Positions 1 through 7,676 of a stretch of 7,680 nt of DNA are shown here, piece by piece (position 1 is the first letter of the stretch; each line of letters opens with the position of its first letter). The stretch covers positions 1,307 through 8,986 of the forward strand of contig CALMVM010000137.1 of NCBI GenBank assembly GCA_937873255.1. Direction: 5' to 3'. Both the position numbers and the translations under genes were made by a program. The notes under the pieces are model-generated. The model worked only from the letters and a program-made list of their open reading frames with translations, had not been told where the DNA came from and did no database searches. The stretch is from an uncultured Verrucomicrobiota bacterium. Lineage in GTDB: Bacteria; Verrucomicrobiota; Verrucomicrobiia; Chthoniobacterales; SZAS-18.

Positions 1-974
1 GGTCGCGGCTGCCAATCACCCTCGCCGAGCACGGCGGCGGCCACCTCGCCCAGGCTCAGGTCGAAACACTCGCGCGCAGCCCTCTCCCCGGCGTCGCGCC
101 GTTGGGCCGACACGATGAATCCGCTCAGGTCACCGAGCTGGCGCGACATGATGCCCACGAGCAGTTCGGCGAGGTTGTAGCTCATCTTCTGCTCCTCATC
201 CACCTGGAACGCCGCACCCGACCAGAAACGCTGGATCGTCTCGGGCGTCCAGAAGGTCCGCTGATTTTTCGCGGAATCCCGGTCGAACCCGCGGCTGCGC
301 GTGTCGAAAATCTCGCGCTCCAGCGTGTTCGCCAACCCTTCGTTGATCCAGAGCGGCAGCCCGGCGTGATGCGACAGGCACAAGTGGACGAATTCGTGCG
401 CGAGGACGCGCAAAATCGATGGGCCGTAAGGCAAGGCGGTGTGGGCGTAGCCGCGCCCGAGGAACGCCCCGCTCGACGTGCCGTAGATCCCGCCTTCCCG
501 GTCGAAATCGGAGATGTAGCGGTAATATTCCTCCTCTTCCTCGAACATCAGGACCGCGTGCTTGCCGTGCGGCCAGCGCCACGCGGCGACGCCCAACCGC
601 GCCCGCAGGTGCCGCAGGATGGAATCGCATTGGCCGACGAGGTGTTGCGCGGAAAGCTTCGACCGCGCCGACAGCAGCAGGCACAGGCGCGATTCGACGA
701 CGCGGTAGTTGCCGCCGAGGTCCTGCGCGAGCGCGCGGAGCCATTGCAGGCTGGCGTCGTGCCACATGGCCGCGCGTTCGGTTTCGTTGGCCGAACGTCC
801 GTTGATCCACGCGCCGATCTTCGACCAGTCCGGCCGGCGAAAACCCTCGACGGTCCGCCAGGCTTCGCGGATCGTCAGCACGTCGCCGAGGCGGGACGCC
901 CCGGGGCCGGGCAATTCCGGGCGCGACGCCGCCTGGCGCGGGCGTTGCCACCATTCGCGAATGGTTTGCAGCAT
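1..974 (-). CDS. Putative gluzincin-type zinc metallopeptidase (peptidase MA-like/DUF1570-like), 3'-truncated by window edge
   Basis: Reading the minus strand from the ATG at 974 gives 324 uninterrupted residues to the window edge, so the C-terminus is missing. The diagnostic segment is LRVLAHEFVHLCLSHHAG, with HEFVH at residues 193-197. It is followed by LPLWINEGLANTLE, where Glu212 lies 14 residues after the second His. HExxH plus a downstream Glu in a (N)EGLA context is the zinc site of gluzincins (clan MA). The two His and Glu212 would bind zinc and Glu194 would be the catalytic base. No signal peptide or membrane helix is visible at the N-terminus (MLQTIREWWQRPRQAA), so a cytoplasmic location is likelier if this start is right. 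The ATG lacks a clear Shine-Dalgarno sequence and the frame stays open upstream, so a longer form is possible. The gene diverges from the sugar-nucleotide cassette. The substrate is unknown; the family assignment rests on motifs only. Confidence 0.8.
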   Translation of the reverse strand, partial: MLQTIREWWQRPRQAASRPELPGPGASRLGDVLTIREAWRTVEGFRRPDWSKIGAWINGRSANETERAAMWHDASLQWLRALAQDLGGNYRVVESRLCLLLSARSKLSAQHLVGQCDSILRHLRARLGVAAWRWPHGKHAVLMFEEEEEYYRYISDFDREGGIYGTSSGAFLGRGYAHTALPYGPSILRVLAHEFVHLCLSHHAGLPLWINEGLANTLEREIFDTRSRGFDRDSAKNQRTFWTPETIQRFWSGAAFQVDEEQKMSYNLAELLVGIMSRQLGDLSGFIVSAQRRDAGERAARECFDLSLGEVAAAVLGEGDWQPR

Positions 975-1141
975 CGGGTCAGTTAAGAGGATGCCCCCGT
1001 GGGAGGCAAGGCGGTTGTCGCGCGGGAAATTGCTCGACAAGGCAATCCCCCGCCTGTCAGGAAAACAGCGTTCCTGCCCGGCGCGCGTTTGCGTCCCGAC
1101 GCCGCTTGGCTTTTCGTAAGGCAGCCCCCCGAATCGCCCGC
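975..1141. other. Divergent intergenic region with a short inverted repeat
   Basis: This gap separates the minus-strand peptidase from the plus-strand epimerase and must hold the promoters of both unless either start lies further upstream. The clearest structure is a perfect 6-bp inverted repeat, CAGGAA (1058-1063) and TTCCTG (1071-1076) around a 7-nt loop, which could be an operator half-site pair or a small hairpin. I see no convincing -35/-10 pair in either direction and no strong Shine-Dalgarno before either start. Confidence 0.35.
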
Positions 1142-2158
1142 ATGCCCTCCGCTTTTCTCTCCGACGACGCTTGGCGAAGCAAAAAAGTGCTCGTCACCGG
1201 CGGATTGGGTTTTATCGGCTCCAACCTCGCGCGCAGACTCGTCGGCCACGGCGCGGCGGTGACGCTGGTGGATTCGCTCGTGCCCGAGTACGGTGGCAAT
1301 CCCTTCAACGTCGCCGACATCCGCGACCGGCTCCAAGTCAACATCGCCGACGTGCGCGACCCGCACAGCATCCGCTACCTCGTCGCCGGGCAGGACTTTC
1401 TTTTTAACCTCGCCGGTCAGACGTGCCACCTCGACAGCGTGCGCGACCCGCAGACCGACCTGGAGATCAACTGCCGCGCGCAGTTGTCCATCCTCGAAGC
1501 CTGCCGCGAACGCAATCCAGCCATCCGGATCGTCTTCACCAGCACGCGCCAGATTTACGGCGTGCCACGCTACCTGCCCGTGGACGAGGACCACCCGCTC
1601 GCGCCCGTGGACATCAACGGCATCAACAAGCTGGCCGGGGAGAGTTACCACCTCTTCTACCACCGCATCCACGGCGTGCGCGCCAGCGTCCTGCGGCTGA
1701 CGAACACTTACGGGCCGGGCATGCGCGTCAAGGACGACCGGCAGACGTTCCTGGGGGTATGGTTCATGCGGCTGCTCTCGGGGCTGCCGCTACGGGTGTT
1801 CGGCGACGGGATGCAACTGCGCGACTTCAACTACGTGGACGATGCCGTGGACGCGCTGATGCTCTGCGCGCAGGACCCCGCCGCCGACGGGCAGATTTTC
1901 AACCTCGGCGCGCCCGACCACACCAACCTGCGCGACCTCGCGGCGCTGATGGTCCACACACACGGCGGCGGGAGTTGGGAGATCGTGCCGTTCCCGCCCG
2001 AGCGCAAGGCCATCGACATCGGCGATTATTACAGCGACAGCCGGCGCATCGGCAAAGTGCTCGGCTGGCAGCCGCGCGTGCCGTTGCGCGAGGGGATCGC
2101 GCGGACGCTGCGTTATTTCGACGAACACCGGGCGCACTACTGGACGGCGGCGACATGA
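1142..2158 (+). CDS. NAD(P)-dependent sugar-nucleotide epimerase/dehydratase (extended SDR)
   Basis: This 338-residue protein has the usual length for extended short-chain dehydrogenases acting on NDP-sugars. The Rossmann motif TGGLGFIG is at residues 19-26, preceded by the beta-strand KKVLV. A D at the end of the second strand (TLVDS) suggests NAD preference. FNLAGQ gives the nucleotide-binding segment, FTSTRQIYG (Thr133-Ser134-Thr135) the catalytic Ser/Thr region, and LRLTNTYGP plus LRDFNYVDDAVDAL the sugar-nucleotide end of the fold. The canonical YxxxK is unusual: the segment reads DINGINKLAGE, with Asn159 in place of Tyr and Lys163 retained. I recall a VDVNGINK-like version in other family members, so it may mark a subgroup. 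ATG 1142 was chosen over the in-frame TTG at 1106, which would add 12 residues unlike the family. The gene overlaps the next one by ATGA. Exact reaction (epimerase or 4,6-dehydratase) and substrate are not determinable here. Confidence 0.88.
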   Translation: MPSAFLSDDAWRSKKVLVTGGLGFIGSNLARRLVGHGAAVTLVDSLVPEYGGNPFNVADIRDRLQVNIADVRDPHSIRYLVAGQDFLFNLAGQTCHLDSVRDPQTDLEINCRAQLSILEACRERNPAIRIVFTSTRQIYGVPRYLPVDEDHPLAPVDINGINKLAGESYHLFYHRIHGVRASVLRLTNTYGPGMRVKDDRQTFLGVWFMRLLSGLPLRVFGDGMQLRDFNYVDDAVDALMLCAQDPAADGQIFNLGAPDHTNLRDLAALMVHTHGGGSWEIVPFPPERKAIDIGDYYSDSRRIGKVLGWQPRVPLREGIARTLRYFDEHRAHYWTAAT

Positions 2159-3288
2159 ACATCCCTCAGGCCAATCCGCTGGCTTCTTACCAAGAAAACG
2201 CGGCGGCCATCGACGCGGCCATCGCGCGCGTGCTGGCGGGCGGCAGGTATCTGCTCGGCCCGGAAACGGAGGCGTTCGAGGCGGAGTTCGCGGCGTGGGC
2301 CGGAGCGCGGGAATGCGTCAGCGCGGGGAGCGGCACGGAGGCGCTCCATCTGGCGTTGCGCGCGTGCGGGGTCGGGCCGGGGGATGAGGTGATCACGGTC
2401 AGCCACACAGCGGTCGCCACGGTGAGCGCAGTGGAGTTGTGCGGCGCGCGGCCGGTGTTGGTGGACATCGAACCGGGCAGCATGAACATGGACCCGGCAC
2501 GGTTGGACGGCGCGCGGACGGCACGCACCCGCGCGGTCGTGCCGGTGCATCTCTACGGGCAGGCGGCGGACCTCGCGCCGGTGGTGGAGTTTTGCCGGCG
2601 GCACGGGTTGCGGCTGGTGGAGGATTGTACGCAGGCGCACGGGGCGCTCTACGAGGGGAAGGCGGTGGGGACGTTCGGTGACGCGGCCGCGTTCTCGTTT
2701 TACCCGACCAAGAACCTCGGCGCGCTCGGCGACGGCGGCGCGGCGACGACCGGCGACCCCGCACTGGGGGAAACGATGCGCGCCTTGCGCCAGTACGGCT
2801 GGCGCGGGCGGCGTTACGTCAGCGAGGACGCCGGCTGGAACGGTCGCATGGACGAACTCCAGGCCGCCGTGCTGCGCGTGAAACTGCGCACGCTCGACGC
2901 CGACAACGACCGCCGCCGCGCGATTGCCGTGCAATACGCCCAGACGCTAGTCGGTTTACGCGGGATCAGTTTGCCGACCGAACAGCCCGGCCGCCGAAGC
3001 GTGTGGCATCAGTACGTGGTGCGTTGCGCGAACGGCACGCGCGACGCGGTGGCGGCGGGACTCCTGGCGGGCGGGGTACAGACGCTCGTGCATTACCCGG
3101 TGCCGATCCACTTGCAGCCGGCCTACGCCGCGCGCGGACTGTCGGCGGGCCCGATGACGGAAACCGAACGCGCGGCGGCCGAGGTGCTCTCGCTGCCGAT
3201 CTTCCCGCAGCTTGCACCGGAGGCGGTCGCGAGGGTTTGCGAGGTATTGGCGCGCTTCCAGAAAAGCGGTGGCTGTTCTGAAATGTAG
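2155..3288 (+). CDS. DegT/DnrJ/EryC1/StrS family PLP-dependent sugar aminotransferase
   Basis: The 377 residues match the normal length of DegT-family enzymes, which transfer an amino group, usually from glutamate, to a keto sugar nucleotide for LPS, capsule or glycoprotein glycans. Visible hallmarks are GRYLLGPETEAFEAEFA near the N-terminus, the PLP-phosphate loop SAGSGTEAL (Ser59-Gly60-Thr61), the PLP-ring aspartate in VEDCTQAHGA (Asp157), and the Schiff-base lysine in FSFYPTKNLGALGDGGA (Lys186). YGWRGRRYVSEDAGWNGRMDELQAA is the typical substrate-loop and dimer region. The PTKNLGALGDGGA version resembles aminotransferases making 3- or 4-amino-dideoxy hexoses, but the sugar cannot be assigned. 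The start ATG overlaps the epimerase stop codon, so the two are probably translated together. In-frame sequence upstream to 1423 is an out-of-frame shadow of the epimerase gene. A keto sugar made by the upstream enzyme, or a separate dehydratase, would be the substrate. Confidence 0.92.
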   Translation: MNIPQANPLASYQENAAAIDAAIARVLAGGRYLLGPETEAFEAEFAAWAGARECVSAGSGTEALHLALRACGVGPGDEVITVSHTAVATVSAVELCGARPVLVDIEPGSMNMDPARLDGARTARTRAVVPVHLYGQAADLAPVVEFCRRHGLRLVEDCTQAHGALYEGKAVGTFGDAAAFSFYPTKNLGALGDGGAATTGDPALGETMRALRQYGWRGRRYVSEDAGWNGRMDELQAAVLRVKLRTLDADNDRRRAIAVQYAQTLVGLRGISLPTEQPGRRSVWHQYVVRCANGTRDAVAAGLLAGGVQTLVHYPVPIHLQPAYAARGLSAGPMTETERAAAEVLSLPIFPQLAPEAVARVCEVLARFQKSGGCSEM

Positions 3289-3289
3289 C

Positions 3290-3309
3290 CACGGCCCACC
3301 GTTGCCGTG
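3290..3309 (+). terminator. Weak hairpin immediately after the aminotransferase gene
   Basis: CACGGC (3290-3295) and GCCGTG (3304-3309) form a perfect 6-bp stem with an 8-nt loop, beginning two bases past the stop codon. No T-run follows directly; the nearest T-tract is at 3368-3380. It could stabilise the 3' end or help Rho-dependent termination, but is not a good intrinsic terminator. Confidence 0.3.
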
Positions 3310-3373
3310 TCCGGCCTGACCGACGAGAACACCGGAGCACGACTCATTAAGATAAGCTGCAGCGGGCTTTTTT

Positions 3374-3487
3374 CTTTTTTGGCTGGCATCCTGCGGCGCG
3401 TGCAACGTGCCGAAGGACCTCGCCCCGTGGTACTCGTTCGCCCTTTTGCTTCCGGCCGGACTCGCCTCAGGATGACAGACAAAAAAG
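3374..3487. repeat. 114-bp palindromic (MITE-like) element with 25-bp terminal inverted repeats
   Basis: The left arm (3374-3398) and the reverse complement of the right arm (3463-3487) agree at 22 of 25 positions: CTTTTTTG, one mismatch, CTG, one mismatch, CATCCTG, one mismatch, GGCG. Both arms carry a CATCCTG core, seen on the plus strand of the right arm as CAGGATG. The heptamer AGCGGGC flanks the structure on both sides (3361-3367 and 3486-3492) and could be a target duplication, although the right copy overlaps the arm by two bases. No convincing ORF lies inside. The arms resemble the dispersed TCATCCTGAG-type extragenic repeats I recall from various GC-rich bacterial genomes. The element sits in the convergent gap between the aminotransferase and hydrolase genes, where an insertion would do no harm. 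The T-tracts precede the hairpin in each direction, so it is not itself a standard intrinsic terminator. Confidence 0.65.
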
Positions 3488-3549
3488 CGGGCGCAGCCTA
3501 CTTGTCTGCGACGCGCTCCAAGCGAGAAAGCTGCAACGGAGTGGCGCGG

Positions 3550-4335
3550 CTACACACCCATGACGTGTTCGCAAAGTTTGGCGACCACGGTCCGCGAGCG
3601 CAGGATGCTGAAGTGCCCCACCTTCGGCACGTCCAACAACACCGCGCCCGGCCACGCCTCGGCGATGGCGACCGAGTGACTATACGGCATGTCGCGGTCC
3701 TCGGGATCGTGCATCAATAGTCCCCGCGTCCCGTGCAGGTGCCGCGCGTTGTCTGCTGCCGAGGACTCGTCCGGCGAAAAAACTTCCCGCGCCACCCGTT
3801 GCGTGTCCTCGGCCAATTCCTCGGAAAAACCGTGTTTGTCCGTGTACTGCTTGAGGACAGGTGCTACCCAGCAGGCGCTTGCCATCAACACCGCGCGTGG
3901 TGCTTGCACCCCCCGGCGCAACGCGATGCAGGCCGCCGCCGCCCCGAGCGAATGCGCGACGATCCCGCGCAGTTCACCGATGTGCGCGGCGACCCCTTCG
4001 ATGGCCCACGCGAACGCCGGCGCGCAGGAGAGCGTCCCCTCCGAACGCCCATGCCCCGGCGCATCGAAGGCGACCGCCCGGCCGCCCGCCTGCAAGACCG
4101 CCTCGATGCCGGCGTAAAGATTCCCCGCGTTGCCGCCCCAGCCGTGGACGAAAAGCACCGCCGGCCCTTCCCCCCACGAATACACCTGCACCTCGGCGTC
4201 GCCGCCACGCGCGAACCCGTTCGGCCCCAGGCGAACGCGGGACAGCGCCGCCTGCGCGAGCAGCCGGGTTTCGCGCGAAAACTCCGGACCTTTCGGTGGC
4301 GTGAGGAACGCCTCGAACGCCTCCTGCGCGTTCAC
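3550..4335 (-). CDS. Alpha/beta-hydrolase fold protein
   Basis: This 261-residue protein has the core of an alpha/beta-hydrolase. The strand-loop LFVHGWGG (His64-Gly-Trp-Gly-Gly68) forms the oxyanion-hole region, AFDAPGHGRS (Asp91 onward) is the conserved segment before the first helix, and IVAHSLGAAAA carries the nucleophile Ser129. The acid is probably Asp210 or Asp213 in MHDPEDRDMPY, and the base is His241 in VPKVGHFSIL. The nucleophile elbow reads A-H-S-L-G rather than G-x-S-x-G, a substitution tolerated in some members. The cap region (residues about 155-195) is short and charged. The substrate cannot be inferred; esterase- or thioesterase-like activity is possible. No signal peptide is seen, so it is probably cytoplasmic. 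It starts with GTG inside the pyrE stop (GTGA overlap) and lacks its own Shine-Dalgarno sequence, so expression probably depends on pyrE translation. Confidence 0.9.
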   Translation of the reverse strand: MNAQEAFEAFLTPPKGPEFSRETRLLAQAALSRVRLGPNGFARGGDAEVQVYSWGEGPAVLFVHGWGGNAGNLYAGIEAVLQAGGRAVAFDAPGHGRSEGTLSCAPAFAWAIEGVAAHIGELRGIVAHSLGAAAACIALRRGVQAPRAVLMASACWVAPVLKQYTDKHGFSEELAEDTQRVAREVFSPDESSAADNARHLHGTRGLLMHDPEDRDMPYSHSVAIAEAWPGAVLLDVPKVGHFSILRSRTVVAKLCEHVMGV

Positions 4336-4955
4336 GGCAGCCCCGCGTCGTGCGCGGGTTTGCGCAGCACGTCGGCGCGGTTGAAAAACGACACCAGCCG
4401 GTAGCCGCGCGCCTCGATGTTTTCCCGGCCGCCCTCCTGCCGGTCCACCAGCGCGATGACGAACGCCACCTTGCCCCCGGCGGCTTCCACCGCGTCGCAG
4501 GCTTGCAGCGTGGAGCCGCCGGTCGTCACCACGTCGTCGATGACGACCACCGTGTTGCCGGCGGCGAAATTGCCCTCGATGAGTTTTTTCGTGCCGTGCT
4601 CCTTGGCGGCCTTGCGCACGGTGAACGTCTGGAGCCGGGTGCCGGGGTCTTCGAGTTGCGCGGCGATGCCGATGCTCAACGCGATGGGGTCGGCCCCCAT
4701 CGTCAGGCCGCCGACCGCGTCGATGCGCACGTCGGTTTCCTCGGCGGTCTGCTGGAGCAGTTCCCAGCCGACCGCACCGATGAGGAGCGCCGCGGCGGGG
4801 TCGAGCGCGGTCAGCTTGCAGTTGACGTACAGGTCGCTCTTGGCCCCCGACGCCAACGTGAACTCCCCCCGGCGCACGGAGCGTTCGATGAGGATATCAA
4901 GGAGTTTGGTCTTGAGGTCGGGCGGCGTCAGAGGTTCAGGCATAAGCGCAACCAT
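4332..4955 (-). CDS. pyrE: Orotate phosphoribosyltransferase (EC 2.4.2.10)
   Basis: PyrE joins orotate and PRPP to give OMP, the fifth step of de novo UMP synthesis, in the cytoplasm. The 207 residues are normal for the family. The PRPP-binding signature VVVIDDVVTTGGS lies at residues 136-148, with Asp140-Asp141 and the TTGGS phosphate loop. The flexible catalytic loop is FTVRKAAKEHGTKKLIEG (111-128), supplying Arg114, Lys115 and Lys118. The N-terminal FTLASGAKSDLYVNCK (32-47) matches the phosphate and substrate loop FxLxSGxxSxxYxD, here with Asn at the position often held by Asp. An alternative start at ATG 4943 (MPEPLTPPDL) is equally plausible, because neither ATG has a clear Shine-Dalgarno. 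It is the first gene of a two-gene minus-strand unit with the hydrolase and diverges from the toxin-antitoxin pair. No attenuator or PyrR-type leader is visible in the short upstream gap. Confidence 0.95.
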   Translation of the reverse strand: MVALMPEPLTPPDLKTKLLDILIERSVRRGEFTLASGAKSDLYVNCKLTALDPAAALLIGAVGWELLQQTAEETDVRIDAVGGLTMGADPIALSIGIAAQLEDPGTRLQTFTVRKAAKEHGTKKLIEGNFAAGNTVVVIDDVVTTGGSTLQACDAVEAAGGKVAFVIALVDRQEGGRENIEARGYRLVSFFNRADVLRKPAHDAGLP

Positions 4956-4998
4956 GCTCTACAATCAGTGTGCATCTGCAACGCCAAAAGTTTGCGCC

Positions 4999-5028
4999 TT
5001 GCTCGAATCCCGCCAGCGGGTCTAAATT
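4999..5028 (+). promoter_or_regulatory. Candidate promoter with internal palindrome upstream of the DUF433 gene
   Basis: TTGCTC (4999-5004) and TAAATT (5023-5028) could serve as -35 and -10 boxes with an 18-bp spacer. A perfect palindrome CCCGC-CA-GCGGG (5009-5020) fills the spacer, where a bound repressor would block polymerase. Type II antitoxins commonly repress their own operon at such sites. The -10 ends 6 nt before the ATG at 5035 and no Shine-Dalgarno is present, so the transcript could be leaderless. The boxes are degenerate, so this is only a candidate. The same 79-bp gap must also hold the minus-strand pyrE promoter, for which I see no good boxes. Confidence 0.35.
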
Positions 5029-5034
5029 CAAGAC

Positions 5035-5259
5035 ATGGCGGATCTGCTGGATCGCATCACGCTGAATCCATCCCAATGCGGCGGGCGACCTTGCGTGCGG
5101 GGGATGCGTATCCGCGTCGTGGATGTGCTCGACCTTTTCGCCTCCGGGTTGAACCTGTCGGAGATCGTCGAGGAACTGCCCGACCTGGAAACGGCCGATG
5201 TGCAGGCGTGCATCGCGTACGCACGCCGCCAGATTGATCCTTCCTCGCTAGCCGCGTGA
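5035..5259 (+). CDS. DUF433 family antitoxin (VapB-like)
   Basis: This 74-residue protein matches the DUF433 pattern closely: RITLNPSQCGGRPCVRGMRI (residues 7-26) is the conserved N-terminal signature, followed by VVDVLDLFASGLNLSEIVEELPDLETADVQACIAYA. The second half has the character of a helix-turn-helix fold with a three-helix bundle. DUF433 proteins are usually encoded directly before a PIN-like DUF5615 protein, and the pair is treated as a type II toxin-antitoxin system of the VapBC type. That arrangement is seen here, with the next gene starting in the stop codon (GTGA). The antitoxin would neutralise the toxin and, with it, repress the operon. The assignment to DUF433 is strong; antitoxin function follows from family and context. 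Confidence 0.9.
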   Translation: MADLLDRITLNPSQCGGRPCVRGMRIRVVDVLDLFASGLNLSEIVEELPDLETADVQACIAYARRQIDPSSLAA

Positions 5260-5597
5260 CCACGATTTGGGTGGACGCGCAACTCTCGCCGCGCATCGCG
5301 CGCTGGATCACCGAGAATTTTCCGGTTGCCGCGCACGCGGTGCGCGACCTTGGTCTGCGGGACGCCTCCGATCTGCAAATCTTTACCGATGCGCGGGCTG
5401 CGGACGCCATCGTGCTGACCAAAGACAGTGACTTCGTCCAATTGCTTGAGCAACACGGCAGCCCGCCGAAAGTCCTTTGGCTGATCTGCGGCAATACTTC
5501 GAACGAAGTTTTGCAACAGATTCTCTCCCTGCATCTGGCGACGGCGTTGAGTTTGCTTTCAGGTGACGAAGAAGTGGTGAGAATTGGTGCCGCTTGA
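5256..5597 (+). CDS. DUF5615 family PIN-like toxin (putative RNase)
   Basis: The 113 residues fit the DUF5615/Mut7-C-like PIN fold. Acidic residues that could bind metal are Asp7 in IWVDAQLSP, Asp36 and Asp39 in LRDASDLQIF, and Asp57 and Asp59 in IVLTKDSDF, the last being the family's most recognisable motif. LWLICGNTSNEVLQQIL (about 74-90) corresponds to the (R)xGNxS region. The protein would act as a single-strand RNA nuclease, held inactive by the DUF433 partner; the natural target is unknown. Translation starts at GTG 5256, overlapping the antitoxin stop, and no other start in frame fits better. The strand order, antitoxin first, is normal for such pairs. The key acidic residues look intact, so the toxin is probably active rather than degenerate. 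Confidence 0.88.
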   Translation: MTTIWVDAQLSPRIARWITENFPVAAHAVRDLGLRDASDLQIFTDARAADAIVLTKDSDFVQLLEQHGSPPKVLWLICGNTSNEVLQQILSLHLATALSLLSGDEEVVRIGAA

Positions 5598-5602
5598 AGC
5601 GC

Positions 5603-5616
5603 CGGGCGTCAGCCCG
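5603..5616. terminator. Small hairpin between the toxin gene and aspS
   Basis: CGGGC (5603-5607), loop GTCA, GCCCG (5612-5616) form a perfect 5-bp stem just 6 nt after the toxin stop codon. No T-run follows on the plus strand, so it is at best a weak transcript end. The remaining gap to aspS (5617-5695) holds a purine-rich ribosome-binding stretch but no clear promoter. Confidence 0.25.
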
Positions 5617-5678
5617 ACGGCAAAAATTCCCGGGTGACAGTCCGCCCCGGCCGGTTCACATTGTCGGCCCCGTTATTA

Positions 5679-5687
5679 GAGAGAAAG
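5679..5687 (+). promoter_or_regulatory. Purine-rich ribosome binding site of aspS
   Basis: GAGAGAAAG ends 8 nt before the ATG at 5696. It supports that start over the in-frame TTG at 5594, which would prepend 34 residues with no resemblance to AspRS. Confidence 0.5.
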
Positions 5688-5695
5688 ATCCCGCC

Positions 5696-7549
<1,854 letters not shown>

Positions 7550-7587
7550 CCGACCTCCTTGCGCAGGGAATGATAGCCTCGCTCCGC

Positions 7588-7676
7588 AGCCCCGGCAGGG
7601 GCGCAAGAGGTTAGCCCACGGCGTGAGCCGTGGAAACCCCGCCAACCAACGAGCGAGCCCCGGCAGGGGCGGAAGA
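7588..7676. repeat. Two copies of an extragenic palindrome (agCCCCGGCAGGGGc family)
   Basis: The 15-nt AGCCCCGGCAGGGGC occurs at 7588-7602 and 7656-7670, each followed by G and a purine-rich stretch, 68 bases apart. Each copy folds as GCCCC-GGCA-GGGGC (7589-7602, 7657-7670). They lie just downstream of aspS and are followed by the window edge, so the array may continue. Short palindromes of this kind recur between genes in Planctomycetes and Verrucomicrobia as far as I recall, and could act as transcript ends or be mobilised REP-like elements. Confidence 0.7.
7616..7633 (+). terminator. GNRA-loop hairpin between the two palindromes
   Basis: CCACGGC (7616-7622) and GCCGTGG (7627-7633) form a perfect 7-bp stem capped by GTGA, a GNRA-type tetraloop, so the structure would be very stable in RNA. 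It lies 67 nt after the aspS stop and lacks a T-tract. It may stabilise or end the aspS transcript, or belong to the surrounding repeat unit. Confidence 0.45.

Noticed and set aside
196..954. 252-residue minus-strand frame overlapping the peptidase
   Set aside because: Arg/Pro/Ala-rich translation without any motif. The neighbouring minus-strand frame carries HEFVH, WINEGLA and natural composition through the same DNA.
102..986. 294-residue plus-strand frame
   Set aside because: Antisense shadow of the peptidase gene in GC-rich DNA; composition is unlike a folded protein.
1106..1141. TTG start extending the epimerase by 12 residues
   Set aside because: The added residues are basic and unlike the family, and ATG 1142 lies at a normal distance before the Rossmann strand.
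983..1672. 229-residue minus-strand frame
   Set aside because: Antisense of the epimerase, with repetitive VADV/GDV composition typical of a complement of Asp/Val-rich coding DNA.
1423..2154. In-frame 5' extension of the aminotransferase
   Set aside because: It lies wholly inside the epimerase gene in another frame and gives an Arg/Ala/Pro-rich sequence; the family N-terminus begins at ATG 2155.
3361..3380. Intrinsic terminator at the T6-C-T6 tract
   Set aside because: The preceding GCTGCAGC is a zero-loop palindrome and cannot fold; only a 4-bp AAGC/GCTT stem is possible, and the second T-tract belongs to the inverted-repeat arm.
3307..3720. 137-residue plus-strand frame in the convergent gap
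   Set aside because: It runs through the palindromic element and into the antisense of the hydrolase; no recognisable motif.
4350..5237. 295-residue plus-strand frame
   Set aside because: Antisense of pyrE that then crosses the DUF433 gene in the wrong frame.
5594..5695. 34-residue N-terminal extension of AspRS
   Set aside because: Non-homologous sequence before MSRYRTHSCDQL, which is the normal AspRS start and has a purine-rich site upstream.
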